Shown one piece after another: positions 44,347-53,686 of a stretch of 64,000 bases of DNA. Origin of the DNA: an uncultured Candidatus Binatia bacterium (GTDB lineage: Bacteria; Desulfobacterota; Binatia; Bin18); the NCBI GenBank assembly GCA_958296235.1, contig OY282457.1, positions 2,111,684 to 2,175,683 on the forward strand, written 5' to 3'. The position numbers and the translations under genes were made by a program. The notes under the pieces are model-generated. The model ran no database searches. It was given only the letters and a program-made list of their open reading frames with translations, and was not told the DNA's origin. How positions within the stretch are numbered: the stretch's first letter is position 1; every line of letters starts with the position of its first letter.

Positions 44347-44400
44347 AAAGAGGGAACCTACCCTTCCATCAGACAAAAAAGCTGGGTACGTTCCCTCTTT
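44347..44400 (+). promoter_or_regulatory. 17-base-pair inverted repeat abutting the fhs start codon
   Basis: AAAGAGGGAACCTACCC (44347-44363) and GGGTACGTTCCCTCTTT (44384-44400) pair over 17 positions with one mismatch around a 20-base loop. The right arm ends directly before the ATG at 44401. No Shine-Dalgarno lies between the hairpin and the start; the only purine-rich GAGGGAA box is in the left arm. This suggests control of translation or a decayed mobile-element end. Confidence 0.6.
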
Positions 44401-46074
44401 ATGAGCCGAGACCAAAACCTTGCCGTTGCCCAGTCCGTTCGCTTAAAGCCGATTGAAGAGATTGCCGCGCAGCTAGCGTTACCGCGGGAACACCTTGAGC
44501 CCTACGGCCGCGTGAAGGCAAAAATTGCGCTTGACGCGCGCGCTGCCGCGCCCGCTCAGACCCAGGGTAAGCTGATTCTTGTTTCCGCCATTAACCCCAC
44601 TCCTGCCGGCGAAGGCAAAACCACCACGACGATAGGCTTGGGCCAGGCCCTAACCCGTCTGGGGAAAAAAGCGACCGTAGCGGTACGCGAACCCTCAATG
44701 GGTCCGGTGTTTGGAGTGAAAGGCGGAGGCTGTGGAGGGGGTCGCTCCCAAGTGCTGCCCATGGAGGATATTAACCTGCATTTCACCGGCGACATTCACG
44801 CCGTCAGCTCTGCCCATAATCTGCTGTCGGCCATGCTGGATGCCGCCATATTTCATCGCGCGGTGGATTTGGATGTGCGTCAGATTCGCTGGCGGCGCGT
44901 CATGGACATGAATGACCGCGCGCTGCGTCAAATCGTGCTGGGCCTTGGCGGGCGGCTCATGGGCATCCCACGTGAAGAAGGTTTTGATATCACCGCGGCG
45001 TCGGAAGTCATGGCGATCCTGGCTCTGACAAGTGGACCCGCGGACCTCATTCAGCGTTTATCACGTATTGTGCTCGGCTATTCGTCCCAGGGGGAGGCGG
45101 TCACCGCGGACCGGATTCACGCGCCGGAGGCGATGGCCATTATTTTGAAAGATGCCCTCAAACCCAACCTGGTTCAGACCGTGGAGGGCGTGCCGGCCTT
45201 CATCCACGCCGGGCCGTTCGGCAATATCGCCCACGGTTGTAATAGTATCCTCGCCACGCGACTCGCCCTGAGCTATGCCGATTATGTGGTGACCGAAGCC
45301 GGCTTCGGGTTTGATCTGGGTGGAGAGAAATTCCTCAATATCAAATGCCGCGAGGCCGATTTGTGGCCCGCCGCGGTCGTCCTGGTCGCCACGGTCAAGG
45401 CGCTCAAAATGCACGGCGGGACGCCGGTGGCGGATGTGAACAGGCCCGATCTGTCAACCTTGAAGCAGGGCATGGAGAACCTGGCCAAACACGTCGAGAG
45501 CCTGAGCGCGTTTGGCCTCCGGCCGATTGTTGCGGTGAATCGGTTTGCTACCGATACCGAAGAGGAGCTTCAGCTAGTCGTAGCGGAAAGCAAAGCCTTG
45601 GGCGTAGACGCCATAGTCATTGACGTGTTTGGCCAGGGAGGAGAAGGCGGGCTGGCGCTGGCCGAGGCGGTGGAGAAAGCCTGCGACGGGCCGGCTCCGG
45701 TACAGCGCTTGCTGTATCCAGCGGAAATGCCGATTGAAGACAAGATCCGGACTATTGCCCAAAAAGTCTATGGCGCGGCGGACATTACTTTGCTGCCCCG
45801 CGCGCGCACGGACCTCAGGCGGATCAACGACCTGGGCTATGGTCATGTGCCCATTTGTATGGCCAAGACCCAGATGTCGCTGTCCGACGACCCAAAACGC
45901 TATGGCCGGCCGCGTGACTTTGTGCTGAGCGTGCGCGAAATCCGCCTCTCAGCAGGGGCTGGCTTCTGCGTCCCACTCACCGGAGACATGCTGACCATGC
46001 CCGGCCTGGGCGCAAAACCGGCAGCAGCCGGAATGCGGATGGATGAGAACGGCAAAATTTCGGGCATGTTCTGA
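44401..46074 (+). CDS. fhs: Formate-tetrahydrofolate ligase
   Basis: Makes 10-formyl-THF from formate, ATP and THF. 557 residues with the ATP-binding NPTPAGEGKTTTTIGL, GVKGGGCGGGRSQVLPMEDINL and the DFVLSVREIRLSAGAGF ending. The ATG at 44401 gives the family N-terminus; an upstream in-frame GTG (44329) would read through the hairpin and is unlikely. A strong hairpin directly precedes the start. Confidence 0.95.
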   Translation: MSRDQNLAVAQSVRLKPIEEIAAQLALPREHLEPYGRVKAKIALDARAAAPAQTQGKLILVSAINPTPAGEGKTTTTIGLGQALTRLGKKATVAVREPSMGPVFGVKGGGCGGGRSQVLPMEDINLHFTGDIHAVSSAHNLLSAMLDAAIFHRAVDLDVRQIRWRRVMDMNDRALRQIVLGLGGRLMGIPREEGFDITAASEVMAILALTSGPADLIQRLSRIVLGYSSQGEAVTADRIHAPEAMAIILKDALKPNLVQTVEGVPAFIHAGPFGNIAHGCNSILATRLALSYADYVVTEAGFGFDLGGEKFLNIKCREADLWPAAVVLVATVKALKMHGGTPVADVNRPDLSTLKQGMENLAKHVESLSAFGLRPIVAVNRFATDTEEELQLVVAESKALGVDAIVIDVFGQGGEGGLALAEAVEKACDGPAPVQRLLYPAEMPIEDKIRTIAQKVYGAADITLLPRARTDLRRINDLGYGHVPICMAKTQMSLSDDPKRYGRPRDFVLSVREIRLSAGAGFCVPLTGDMLTMPGLGAKPAAAGMRMDENGKISGMF

Positions 46075-46077
46075 TCT

Positions 46078-46124
46078 GGGCAATTCATGAACTGCCCCTA
46101 CCAGCCACTAACCACTGGCCACTG
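46078..46124. repeat. Palindrome and heptamer repeat after fhs
   Basis: GGGCAATTCATGA and ACTGCCCC (46078-46098) form a diverged copy of the palindrome at 15065. Directly after come CCACTAA, CCACTGG and CCACTG (46105-46124), degenerate heptamers of the family in the accA and hisC gaps. Two repeat families meet here. Confidence 0.65.
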
Positions 46125-46142
46125 TTTTGCAGAGGAAGAAAG

Positions 46143-46439
46143 ATGAACGAATACGAAGCCGCCAGCCTCGCCGTTCAGCAGGGAGCCCTCGTCGCCCAGC
46201 AGACCGCCACCACAACGGCCATGTGGGTTGGCATTGGGCAAGCGACGGTTGCCCTCGTGGTCGGGACGGTGCAATGCGCCCTGATTTACGCCGGCTTCCG
46301 GCTGATGCGGAAAAACAACGACCACCGTGACCAGCAGCACGAGGAGACGATGACCGCCCTGCAACAGCAGGGCGAGGCCCTGCGGGCCTTAATCGAGCGC
46401 ACCGCTCCCTCTCCGCGTCCTCCCATAACAGGCATATAA
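46143..46439 (+). CDS. Small single-pass membrane protein, unknown function
   Basis: 98 residues: a short polar N-terminus (MNEYEAASLAVQ), one transmembrane helix near 30-55 (MWVGIGQATVALVVGTVQ), and a charged, coiled-coil-prone tail (DQQHEETMTALQQQGEALR). It shares its start with the 46-residue frame at 19473. GGAAGAAAG precedes the ATG. I do not recognise the family; the two copies suggest a lineage-specific small membrane protein. Confidence 0.6.
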   Translation: MNEYEAASLAVQQGALVAQQTATTTAMWVGIGQATVALVVGTVQCALIYAGFRLMRKNNDHRDQQHEETMTALQQQGEALRALIERTAPSPRPPITGI

Positions 46440-46484
46440 TCCCCTTTTACGAGCGTGAATTTTTACAGGCCGGCAGATTTCGTG

Positions 46485-47402
46485 TCACTCGGCCTGCCGC
46501 CGGCTGAGCTCCGCATAACAATAGACCAAGGCCAGGCCACGATAGGGACGCCAGCGCTCGGCAAAGGCGCGCATTTCGGCTTCGGTTGCCTTTTCTTTTT
46601 TGCCCAACATGCCCTGAGCAAGATATTTGACCACGCCCAGATCGCCACCCGGAAACGCGTCGGGTCTGGCCAGGCCACGCATCAGGGCGGTTTCCGCCGA
46701 CCAGCGACCAATGCCTTTGAGTTGAATCAGTGCTTCAATCGCTGCTTCGTCTGGCAGTTGGGCGATTGCGCTCTGCTGCAAAGCCCGAGAGGCAAACGCT
46801 TCGCCCAGGCGGATCAGCGTGCCGGCCTTGGCCTTGCTCAGCCGGAAGCCGCGCATGGTCTCCAGGCTCTGGCCGGCAAACCGCACCGCCTCGGGAAATA
46901 CGTAATAGGTGTGTCCCTTGCTCCGCCACTTACGGCCAAACGCTTCAACCAGTTCCTTTTTAATGGAGTAGGCAAAAGTGAGGTTGACCTGCTGGGAGAG
47001 AACCGCCATGACCAGCGCCTCGAACAGCGTCGGGCTGGAGGTAATGCGCAGCCCGCGAAAGCGCTTGACCAGCGTCGCCAGCGTCTCATCCTGACGCGCT
47101 AAGCGATAAAACGGCCTGATATCAAAGTCAGTACACAGGATGTGACGGAGCTGGGTATGAAATGCCGCCTGCTTGAGGGTGGCCCTGGACGGACTGCGCA
47201 ACTCCACCGCCAGCCGCGGCTTGGCCGGCGTGCCGACATCCGTCACCGTGGCCAGCGCCAGCTGGCGGCCAGCTACGAGCAGGCGTTGATATTGCTTGCC
47301 TGCGACCAGATCGACGTTCTCGCTCGCAAAACGCCGGAAGCGGGCGACCGTCAAGTCGAACGCATACGGCACCCGCGGCAGGAGTTCAAGGGTGAGGGTC
47401 AT
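46485..47402 (-). CDS. DNA-3-methyladenine glycosylase II-like (AlkA/HhH-GPD)
   Basis: 305 residues. The HhH motif LKGIGRWSAETALM followed by the catalytic Asp region (PDAFPGGDLGV) marks the HhH-GPD superfamily, and the N-terminal AlkA-like beta domain precedes it. It excises alkylated purines in base excision repair. No Cys cluster, so it is not a Nth/MutY-type iron-sulfur glycosylase. Confidence 0.88.
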   Translation of the reverse strand: MTLTLELLPRVPYAFDLTVARFRRFASENVDLVAGKQYQRLLVAGRQLALATVTDVGTPAKPRLAVELRSPSRATLKQAAFHTQLRHILCTDFDIRPFYRLARQDETLATLVKRFRGLRITSSPTLFEALVMAVLSQQVNLTFAYSIKKELVEAFGRKWRSKGHTYYVFPEAVRFAGQSLETMRGFRLSKAKAGTLIRLGEAFASRALQQSAIAQLPDEAAIEALIQLKGIGRWSAETALMRGLARPDAFPGGDLGVVKYLAQGMLGKKEKATEAEMRAFAERWRPYRGLALVYCYAELSRRQAE

Positions 47403-47513
47403 GCGCTCAGTGTCCTTAAGAGCCGGGCATAGGCGCGTTTCAGTCGGACATTGCAGTGTTCAGTTGCGTAGACTTCAGCCCCAACCCCGAATCCCCAGAA
47501 CCCAATCCCCTTC

Positions 47514-48731
47514 TTAAATCACTTCCTCTTCTCTCAACTTGGCCACGTCTTCCCACGAATAGTCGAGCAGCTCGGTAAGGATGCGCTCGGTGTGTTCGCC
47601 GAACTCCGGGGCCGCGCCTTTGGGGTCGCCCGGGGTTTTACTCAAGCGAACAGGAACGCCGACCAGCTGCGTTTGGCCGATGCGGGGATGATCGTAATCG
47701 ACAATATACTCGTTGGCGAGCATCTGTTCGTCAGTGGGCAGGTCAGCAATGGTGTTGACTACGGTGTAAATGAAGTCGCCGCCTTCCTTGAGGGCCTGCA
47801 TCCAGGCGTCTCGGGGCCGCGAGGCAAACGCGGCATCCAGAATGGGAATGAGTTCTTTGGCGTTGTCGGCCCGGTCTCCCATAGTCGCAAAGCGGGGGTC
47901 GTCCAGGACGTGCTCAATGCCCAGGACTGTACAGAAATCGGACCAGTAGCGGTCCTGTTGCGGCATGGCCAGGCAGATCCACTTGTCATCGCCGCATTTG
48001 TAATGGTTCCACAGCGGGCTCGGCGCCGCGGCGCGCGGCATGCGCTTAAACTCCTTGCCGAGAATGGTTTTACACGCCACGTTGAGCCCTTGGAGCGCGG
48101 TCATGCTGCCCAGATGAGAGATATCGACCTCCTGACCCATGCCATATTTTTCGCGCGCCAGCAGGGCGGCCATGACCCCGTAGGCCAGCATGATAGCGCC
48201 CATCTGATCGGCAATGCCGCCGGCAATGCTGAGGGGTTCCATCTGGGGCTCACCCACTGCGGTCATGATACCCGAGCGCGCCAGCCCCATATAGTCAAAA
48301 GAGGGCTCACCGGAATCCGGCCCAAACGGGCCGTAGCCGGTGGCGCTGGCGTAGATGAGCTGTGGGTTGCGCTCAGAGAGGGCCGCGTAGCCGATGCCCA
48401 ACTTGTCGGCCACACCTTTCCGAAAGTTCTGGACAAAGACGTCGGATTTCTCAGCTAATTGGGAGACAATCTCTATAGCCTGGGGATTTTTGAGATCGAG
48501 GGTGAGGCTCTGCTTATGCCGGTTATTGGCCTCAAAATAGAAATTCGGGCCGCTCGTCGCCCCAACGAGCGCCCCCGCGATGCTGAGCACGCCCCGGCCC
48601 GGGTCCCCTCCGACTCGCTCCTCAATCTTGATGACTTCGGCACCCAAGTCAGCCAACATCATGGTTGATACCGGCCCTTGTTGCCAAATCGTCCAGTCAA
48701 TAATACGAACGCCATCTAACGGTCGCTTCAT
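47514..48731 (-). CDS. CaiB/BaiF family III CoA transferase
   Basis: 405 residues. The family shows RIIDWTIWQQGPVSTMMLADLGAEVIKIE, LDLKNPQAIEIV and the DVFVQNFRKGVADKLGI region. The catalytic aspartate lies near DYMGLARSGIM. It moves CoA between acids and acyl-CoA, often in degradation of unusual organic acids. GGAGGGGAAGC precedes the ATG at 48731. Divergent from the PHP gene. Confidence 0.92.
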   Translation of the reverse strand: MKRPLDGVRIIDWTIWQQGPVSTMMLADLGAEVIKIEERVGGDPGRGVLSIAGALVGATSGPNFYFEANNRHKQSLTLDLKNPQAIEIVSQLAEKSDVFVQNFRKGVADKLGIGYAALSERNPQLIYASATGYGPFGPDSGEPSFDYMGLARSGIMTAVGEPQMEPLSIAGGIADQMGAIMLAYGVMAALLAREKYGMGQEVDISHLGSMTALQGLNVACKTILGKEFKRMPRAAAPSPLWNHYKCGDDKWICLAMPQQDRYWSDFCTVLGIEHVLDDPRFATMGDRADNAKELIPILDAAFASRPRDAWMQALKEGGDFIYTVVNTIADLPTDEQMLANEYIVDYDHPRIGQTQLVGVPVRLSKTPGDPKGAAPEFGEHTERILTELLDYSWEDVAKLREEEVI

Positions 48732-48926
48732 AGCTTCCCCTCCTGCTGGAATAACTCTGATGACAGAGCTGAGGTACACGGACTGTAGCATAGGCCGGGC
48801 GGAGAACAAGAGAATTGCATGAGAAAGGCGAGCCACATCTGAATGGGGACACAGACTTGCGCTCTTGCCTGCGTATGCAGAAGACGGTATAGAAAGGCGG
48901 CCTGCGAAACGGGAGCATCACCAACC

Positions 48927-49604
48927 ATGCGTATTGATTTCCACGTTCATACCACTCGCGGTAGCTCTGACAGCAATCTTGACCCCTTGTTGATGATCGA
49001 CCAGGCGCACACCATCGGCTTAGAGGGGATTTGCGTCACCGAGCACGACAATGCCTGGACGGACCCGGAAATTGAGGAGTATGCCCGTGAACGCGGGGTG
49101 ACATTATTTCTGGGGATTGAGGTCACAACCGAATGGGGCCATGTCGGAGCCTTTGGCCTCGACCGCTATGTCGGCGGTATTTATAAGGTCAAAGAGTTAC
49201 GCCATATTATCGATGAGGTGGATGGTTTTCTGATTGCCAACCACCCATTTCGCTACAAGCTCGACCCACGCTTCCAGTTTATCCATAAAACCACCCCGAT
49301 CGACCAGGCCGACCCTGTGTCGGGGAGTCAAGCCCTCGAAGTGCTGGAATATGTAGACGCCCTTGAAGTGGTGAACGGCGCGTGCTCAGAAGAAGAAAAT
49401 CGGTACGCCCAGGCGGTAGCCGAGCATGTCGGGTGCAAGCGCATTGGCGGCAGTGACAGCCACTCTGCATCGTCCATCGGTTGTGCGGTCACGATCTTCG
49501 AGCGTCCTCTTTCCACCACGCGAGAGCTCATTGATGAGCTCAAAGCCGGACGGTACTCCACCGGCCAGGGGCTGAACACCGGCGATCTGCGCGAGTTTCC
49601 ATAG
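48927..49604 (+). CDS. PHP-domain metal-dependent phosphoesterase
   Basis: 225 residues with the metal motifs DFHVHTTRGSSDS, CVTEHDNAW, IANHPFRYK and GGSDSHSASSIGC. These small PHP proteins act on phosphoesters such as nucleotide 3'-5' bisphosphates or histidinol phosphate; the substrate is not known. I use the ATG at 48927 since it begins RIDFHVHT; an upstream frame exists without support. Confidence 0.88.
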   Translation: MRIDFHVHTTRGSSDSNLDPLLMIDQAHTIGLEGICVTEHDNAWTDPEIEEYARERGVTLFLGIEVTTEWGHVGAFGLDRYVGGIYKVKELRHIIDEVDGFLIANHPFRYKLDPRFQFIHKTTPIDQADPVSGSQALEVLEYVDALEVVNGACSEEENRYAQAVAEHVGCKRIGGSDSHSASSIGCAVTIFERPLSTTRELIDELKAGRYSTGQGLNTGDLREFP

Positions 49605-49648
49605 ACCGCGTTATTTCCCGTAGACCGCGTGCACGAGACACTGCGACC

Positions 49649-50434
49649 ATGACACGTCCGAAAGCCCTAACCATTGCCGGGTCGGATAGTGGAGGCGGGG
49701 CTGGTATTCAAGCCGACCTCAAAACCTTTATGGCGCGCGGCGTGTACGGCCTGAGTGTGCTGACCGCGGGGACCGCCCAAAACACGTTGGGCGTCCAGGC
49801 TGTTGTTGAGCTCCCGTCCGATTTTGTCGCGCAGGAGTTCGATAGCGTGTTCGGCGATATGCAAATCCAGGCGGCAAAGACCGGCATGCTGTCATCCGTC
49901 CCCCTCGTCGAGGTAGTGAGTCGCAAGATAGCAGAACATGGCGTCCGGCAGTTGGTCGTTGACCCGGTAATGGTCGCCAAAGGAGGCCACGCTCTTCTCC
50001 AAGAAGACGCCCGCCAGACCCTGACCGAGAAACTGCTCCCACTGGCGCTTGTCGTGACCCCAAATCTGCATGAAGCCGGGCTGCTGTCTGGCATGACAGT
50101 GGTCTGTCGGTCCGATATGGAAGAGGCGGCCCGCCGTATTAAAACCCTAGGACCGGCCTATGTGCTGGTCAAAGGCGGCCACCTCGAAGAAGAGGCCTGT
50201 GATCTGCTGTTTGACGGCAACACTTTTCGGGCCTACTCCTGCCAGAAAATAGACACCGTGTGTACGCATGGAGCGGGCTGCACCTTCTCGGCCGCGATCA
50301 CGGCCGAGCTGGCGAAAGGCGAAACGGTCGAGGGGGCAATCGCCCAGGCGAAGGACTTTGTGACGCGCGCGATCTCCGCCGGGTTCCGGATTGGACACGG
50401 GCATGCTCCGCTGAATCATCAAGTTGATCTGTAA
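49649..50434 (+). CDS. thiD: Hydroxymethylpyrimidine/phosphomethylpyrimidine kinase
   Basis: Two successive phosphorylations of HMP in thiamine synthesis. 261 residues; GSDSGGGAGIQAD, AAKTGMLSSVPLVE, VDPVMVAKGGHALL, TPNLHEAG and the HGAGCTFSAAITAELAKG anion-hole loop identify ThiD. No TPP riboswitch is seen upstream; the gap to the PHP gene is 44 bases. Confidence 0.95.
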   Translation: MTRPKALTIAGSDSGGGAGIQADLKTFMARGVYGLSVLTAGTAQNTLGVQAVVELPSDFVAQEFDSVFGDMQIQAAKTGMLSSVPLVEVVSRKIAEHGVRQLVVDPVMVAKGGHALLQEDARQTLTEKLLPLALVVTPNLHEAGLLSGMTVVCRSDMEEAARRIKTLGPAYVLVKGGHLEEEACDLLFDGNTFRAYSCQKIDTVCTHGAGCTFSAAITAELAKGETVEGAIAQAKDFVTRAISAGFRIGHGHAPLNHQVDL

Positions 50435-50445
50435 GACAACTTGAG

Positions 50446-50471
50446 GCCCGAGCCGAGCCCCTTCGGGCTTT
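50446..50471 (+). terminator. Possible intrinsic terminator after thiD
   Basis: GCCCGA (50446-50451) pairs with TCGGGC (50463-50468), or AGCCC with GGGCT around CTTC, followed by only a short T run (TTT). Weak but well placed. Confidence 0.4.
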
Positions 50472-50562
50472 GTGGCCGATATCCTGCTGGACCTGGAACT
50501 GCGGTGAGACCCGTGCCTTGTGGCCCTCCAGAGCCTTAGATAGAATATGGCCCCTTGATTTT

Positions 50563-52995
50563 ATGAGTGACTCTTCAAAAACTGCCGTTAAAAAACAGAC
50601 CGGGGGACAAGTACGGCCAGAACCGCAGCCTGTCCGGCAGCCCGGACAGCATTTGCTCGAAGATATTGACGCCCTCTTCTCTCATGCCCACGACTTACAA
50701 GGCACGTTGCAGGAAATTACCAAAATTATTACCCAGCGCATGGGGACCGATGTCTGTTCGCTCTATCTCTTGGACTCCAAAGAGGAGCGGCTGACTCTCT
50801 GGGCAACGACCGGTCTGGACCAGACAGCCATCGGGAAAGTCAGCCTGGACAAGCATGAAGGGCTGACGGGCCTCGTGATTGAAACCAGGGAGCCCGTTGT
50901 CGCCCCTGATGCAATGACGCACGAACGGAATAAATACTTTCCGGAAACCGGAGAGGAGCGCTTCCATTCATTTTTGGGCCTGCCGATGAGCGACAAGGAT
51001 ACGATACTTGGCGCGCTCATAGTCCAGAGTCGGAGTCGACGCCGTTTTCCTCAGGCAGAGGTCCGTCTGCTCAAAACGATTGCCACCCAGGTTGCGGGCG
51101 TCATCGTTCAAGCCCGCGTGCAGGACTCACTCGAAACACAGGAACGAGAGCGTCAGGATTATCGGGCCCGCATGTTGGCGGCCATTCAACGCCCGAGCGC
51201 CTATGAGCGCAGGCGGGCACGGCAAACACAGACGCAGGGGCGAGCGAGCCATTTACGTCTGACCGGCGTCAGCGCTTCGCCCGGGGTCGGCTCCGGTCAG
51301 GCCCACCTTGTCCATCCGGTTGTTCGTCTTGACGCGATTGAAGAGCATCGCACGGACAACCCGGCTACCGAGCTCCAGCGCCTGCAGGCCGCTCTGACGC
51401 GGTCGATTCAGGAAATTGACGCGCTCAAAGAACGCGTCCAGGAGCGGCTGCCAGAAATCGACCGGGCGATTTTTGATGTGCATCGCATGATGCTGGAAGA
51501 CGCGGCGTTTATCGAAAAAATTGAGGCTCAGATCCAGCACGGCTATGCCGCAGATACCGCCCTGAAGAAAGTCACGGAAGGCTATGTCGAGACTCTGGAG
51601 CGGACAGGCGGTGAACACCTGCGTGACCGGGCAGCCGACGTGCGCGATATTGGCCAGCGTGTCCTCCGCCATCTGCTTGGCCTGGAGGAAAAGAGCGGAC
51701 CACAAGGGGAGAATCTGATTCTCGTGGCGGACGATCTCTCTCTGTCGGACCTCTGCCGAGTGGATCATCGTCAGCTGCAGGGGGTCGTCCTCGCCAACGG
51801 CGGAGCCACCTCTCATACGTCTATTCTGGCGAAGTCCTTTGAAATTCCAACCGTTGTTGGGGTCGAGCGCGCGACCGTTATCCAGCAGGGCGATGCAGTG
51901 ATCGTGGACGGGAATGCCGGGGTGGCCTATGTGAATCCTGGTGCCGAAATCGTGAGTGAATATAGCCGCTTTGACCGCGAGTATCGCGCGTTTAACCGGA
52001 ACCTCGAAGAAATTCACGATCTCCCCGCGGAAACGCGGGATGGGGTGCGTATTGCGCTCGGAGCCAATGTCGGCTTACTGAGCGATGTCGATTTTGCCCA
52101 GCGCCACGGAGCCGAAAGCGTTGGGCTGTATCGGACCGAAGTCCCGTTTCTCACCTATAGTGATTTCCCGGATGAAGAGACCCAGTTAGCGCTGTATCAA
52201 AGGGTGTTGACCGGCATGGCGGGTAAGCCGGTCACCATCCGCACCTTGGACCTCGGACCCGACAAATATCCGCCCTATATGAAGCTGCCCCAGGAAGATA
52301 ATCCCTTCTTGGGCTGGCGCTCGATTCGGATCTCTTTGGAGATGGCCGACCTCTTCAAGGTCCAGCTACGCGCTATTTTACGCGCCGGAGTACATGGGCC
52401 GATTCGTATTTTGTTTCCCATGATCTCCAGCGTAGAAGAACTGCTCCAGGTCAAGAACCTGTTGGCGCAGGCAAAGGAAGAATTACAACGAGAGGGCAAA
52501 ACGTTCGACCCGTGGATGCCGGTCGGTATGATGGTCGAGGTGCCAGCGGCAGTCTGGTTAGCAGACCGGCTCGCCCAGGAAGTGGACTTCTTCAGCATTG
52601 GGACAAATGACCTCATTCAGTATCTGCTTGCGGTGGACCGGAATAACCGCAAGGTGGCTTCGCTCTACGAACCGCTCCATCCAGCCGTCCTGAATGCCAT
52701 AGCGACCACCGTTCGAGCCGCGCAACGGGCCGGTAAACGAGTCAGTATGTGCGGAGAAATGGCCTCCGACCCGCTGTGTACACTCTTGCTGCTCGGCATC
52801 GGGCTGGATGAACTCAGTATGGAGCCGTTCTTTGTCCCGGTTATCAAACGTCTCATTCGTTCGCTCTCCTATACCGACGCCCAATCACTCACCGAGGAGG
52901 TTATTCAACTGGGAACGGTGCGCGAGGTAAAAGGGCGCCTGTTTTCTACGCTCAAAGATCTCGGCATGATCGAACTGGTCGAGATGTATCGGTAG
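50563..52995 (+). CDS. ptsP: Phosphoenolpyruvate-protein phosphotransferase PtsP (EI-Ntr)
   Basis: 810 residues. A GAF domain (about 30-175) precedes an enzyme I module: HPr-binding helices, the phosphohistidine domain with GGATSHTSILAKS (His418) and a PEP-binding barrel with SIGTNDLIQYLLAVDR and the catalytic Cys in SMCGEMASDP (Cys730). It is the first phosphotransferase of the nitrogen PTS; NPr and EIIA-Ntr are not in the window. The GAF domain could sense glutamine or 2-oxoglutarate, as known for the family. ATG at 50563 is chosen by family length. Confidence 0.94.
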   Translation: MSDSSKTAVKKQTGGQVRPEPQPVRQPGQHLLEDIDALFSHAHDLQGTLQEITKIITQRMGTDVCSLYLLDSKEERLTLWATTGLDQTAIGKVSLDKHEGLTGLVIETREPVVAPDAMTHERNKYFPETGEERFHSFLGLPMSDKDTILGALIVQSRSRRRFPQAEVRLLKTIATQVAGVIVQARVQDSLETQERERQDYRARMLAAIQRPSAYERRRARQTQTQGRASHLRLTGVSASPGVGSGQAHLVHPVVRLDAIEEHRTDNPATELQRLQAALTRSIQEIDALKERVQERLPEIDRAIFDVHRMMLEDAAFIEKIEAQIQHGYAADTALKKVTEGYVETLERTGGEHLRDRAADVRDIGQRVLRHLLGLEEKSGPQGENLILVADDLSLSDLCRVDHRQLQGVVLANGGATSHTSILAKSFEIPTVVGVERATVIQQGDAVIVDGNAGVAYVNPGAEIVSEYSRFDREYRAFNRNLEEIHDLPAETRDGVRIALGANVGLLSDVDFAQRHGAESVGLYRTEVPFLTYSDFPDEETQLALYQRVLTGMAGKPVTIRTLDLGPDKYPPYMKLPQEDNPFLGWRSIRISLEMADLFKVQLRAILRAGVHGPIRILFPMISSVEELLQVKNLLAQAKEELQREGKTFDPWMPVGMMVEVPAAVWLADRLAQEVDFFSIGTNDLIQYLLAVDRNNRKVASLYEPLHPAVLNAIATTVRAAQRAGKRVSMCGEMASDPLCTLLLLGIGLDELSMEPFFVPVIKRLIRSLSYTDAQSLTEEVIQLGTVREVKGRLFSTLKDLGMIELVEMYR

Positions 52996-53021
52996 ATTGC
53001 GGCTGTTTTTGCCCGATTTTA

Positions 53022-53050
53022 TTGACATTTCAGAGCCTGACGGATAAAAA
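53022..53050 (+). promoter_or_regulatory. Candidate sigma-70 promoter for the HU gene
   Basis: TTGACA (53022-53027) is a perfect -35 box, followed after 17 bases by TAAAAA (53045-53050), a fair -10. A purine-rich leader of about 190 bases follows up to the HU start. Confidence 0.45.
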
Positions 53051-53242
53051 GTGGATAAGGAGTTGAGTATCTCACGCTGTGATGGTGGAGGAGGGATGAG
53101 AGGAGGACGTGGGTGGAAGAAACGATCGGTGAGAGAAAAGTCGATAAGTCAAGGGTGAGTCGGAGGCTCTTCAGTGGCAAGACCTCTCGACTTCTGGTGT
53201 GGGATGTAGTGCAGAACCCGATTGGGTGAGGAGGTTGGTAGC

Positions 53243-53602
53243 ATGACGAAAACCGAGATGGTGAAAAAACTGGGTGAAACGTGGGGAGAAGCCTCGAACC
53301 GCGCAGCGGCCGAGAAGCTGGATTCCTTTGTGGAGTTCATCACAAAAACGGTCAAAAAAGATAAAGAGTTGAAAATTCCCAACCTGGGGACCTTTCGGCT
53401 CCGCCAGTTAAAGGCTCGGGACGGGCGCAACCCGCAGACCGGGGAAAAAATAAGAATCAAGGCGCGAAAAAAGGTTGCTTTCACGCCGGCAAAAGTGTTT
53501 AAGGAATCCATTCTTGGCCCGGCAAGGAAGACGGCAGCCAAGAAGACGGCAGCCAAGAAGGCCGCACCGAAGAAGGTCGCCCGGAAGAAACGGTCAGCCT
53601 AA
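53243..53602 (+). CDS. HU-family DNA-binding protein with histone H1-like tail
   Basis: 119 residues. The HU fold (TKTEMVKKLGETWGEA to about 90) has the arm with LKARDGRNPQTGEKI and the intercalating Pro. A lysine/alanine tail follows (ARKTAAKKTAAKKAAPKK, then VARKKRSA), as in HupB of actinobacteria and some deltaproteobacteria; such tails compact DNA. GAGGAGG precedes the ATG at 53243. Second HU/IHF gene in the window. Confidence 0.92.
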   Translation: MTKTEMVKKLGETWGEASNRAAAEKLDSFVEFITKTVKKDKELKIPNLGTFRLRQLKARDGRNPQTGEKIRIKARKKVAFTPAKVFKESILGPARKTAAKKTAAKKAAPKKVARKKRSA

Positions 53603-53654
53603 GGGTCTTGTGTCCGCGGATACTGCCCCTTTTTTCTCCTCTTCCAGGTCTGAC

Positions 53655-53685
53655 AAGGGACGTCTTTGGCGTCCCTTTCTTTTTT
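53655..53685 (+). terminator. Intrinsic terminator after the HU gene
   Basis: AAGGGACG (53655-53662) and CGTCCCTT (53670-53677) form a perfect 8-base-pair stem with a 7-base loop and a T-rich tail (TCTTTTTT). It ends one base before the queE start codon, so queE probably needs its own transcription start or partial read-through. Confidence 0.9.
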
Positions 53686-53686
53686 C

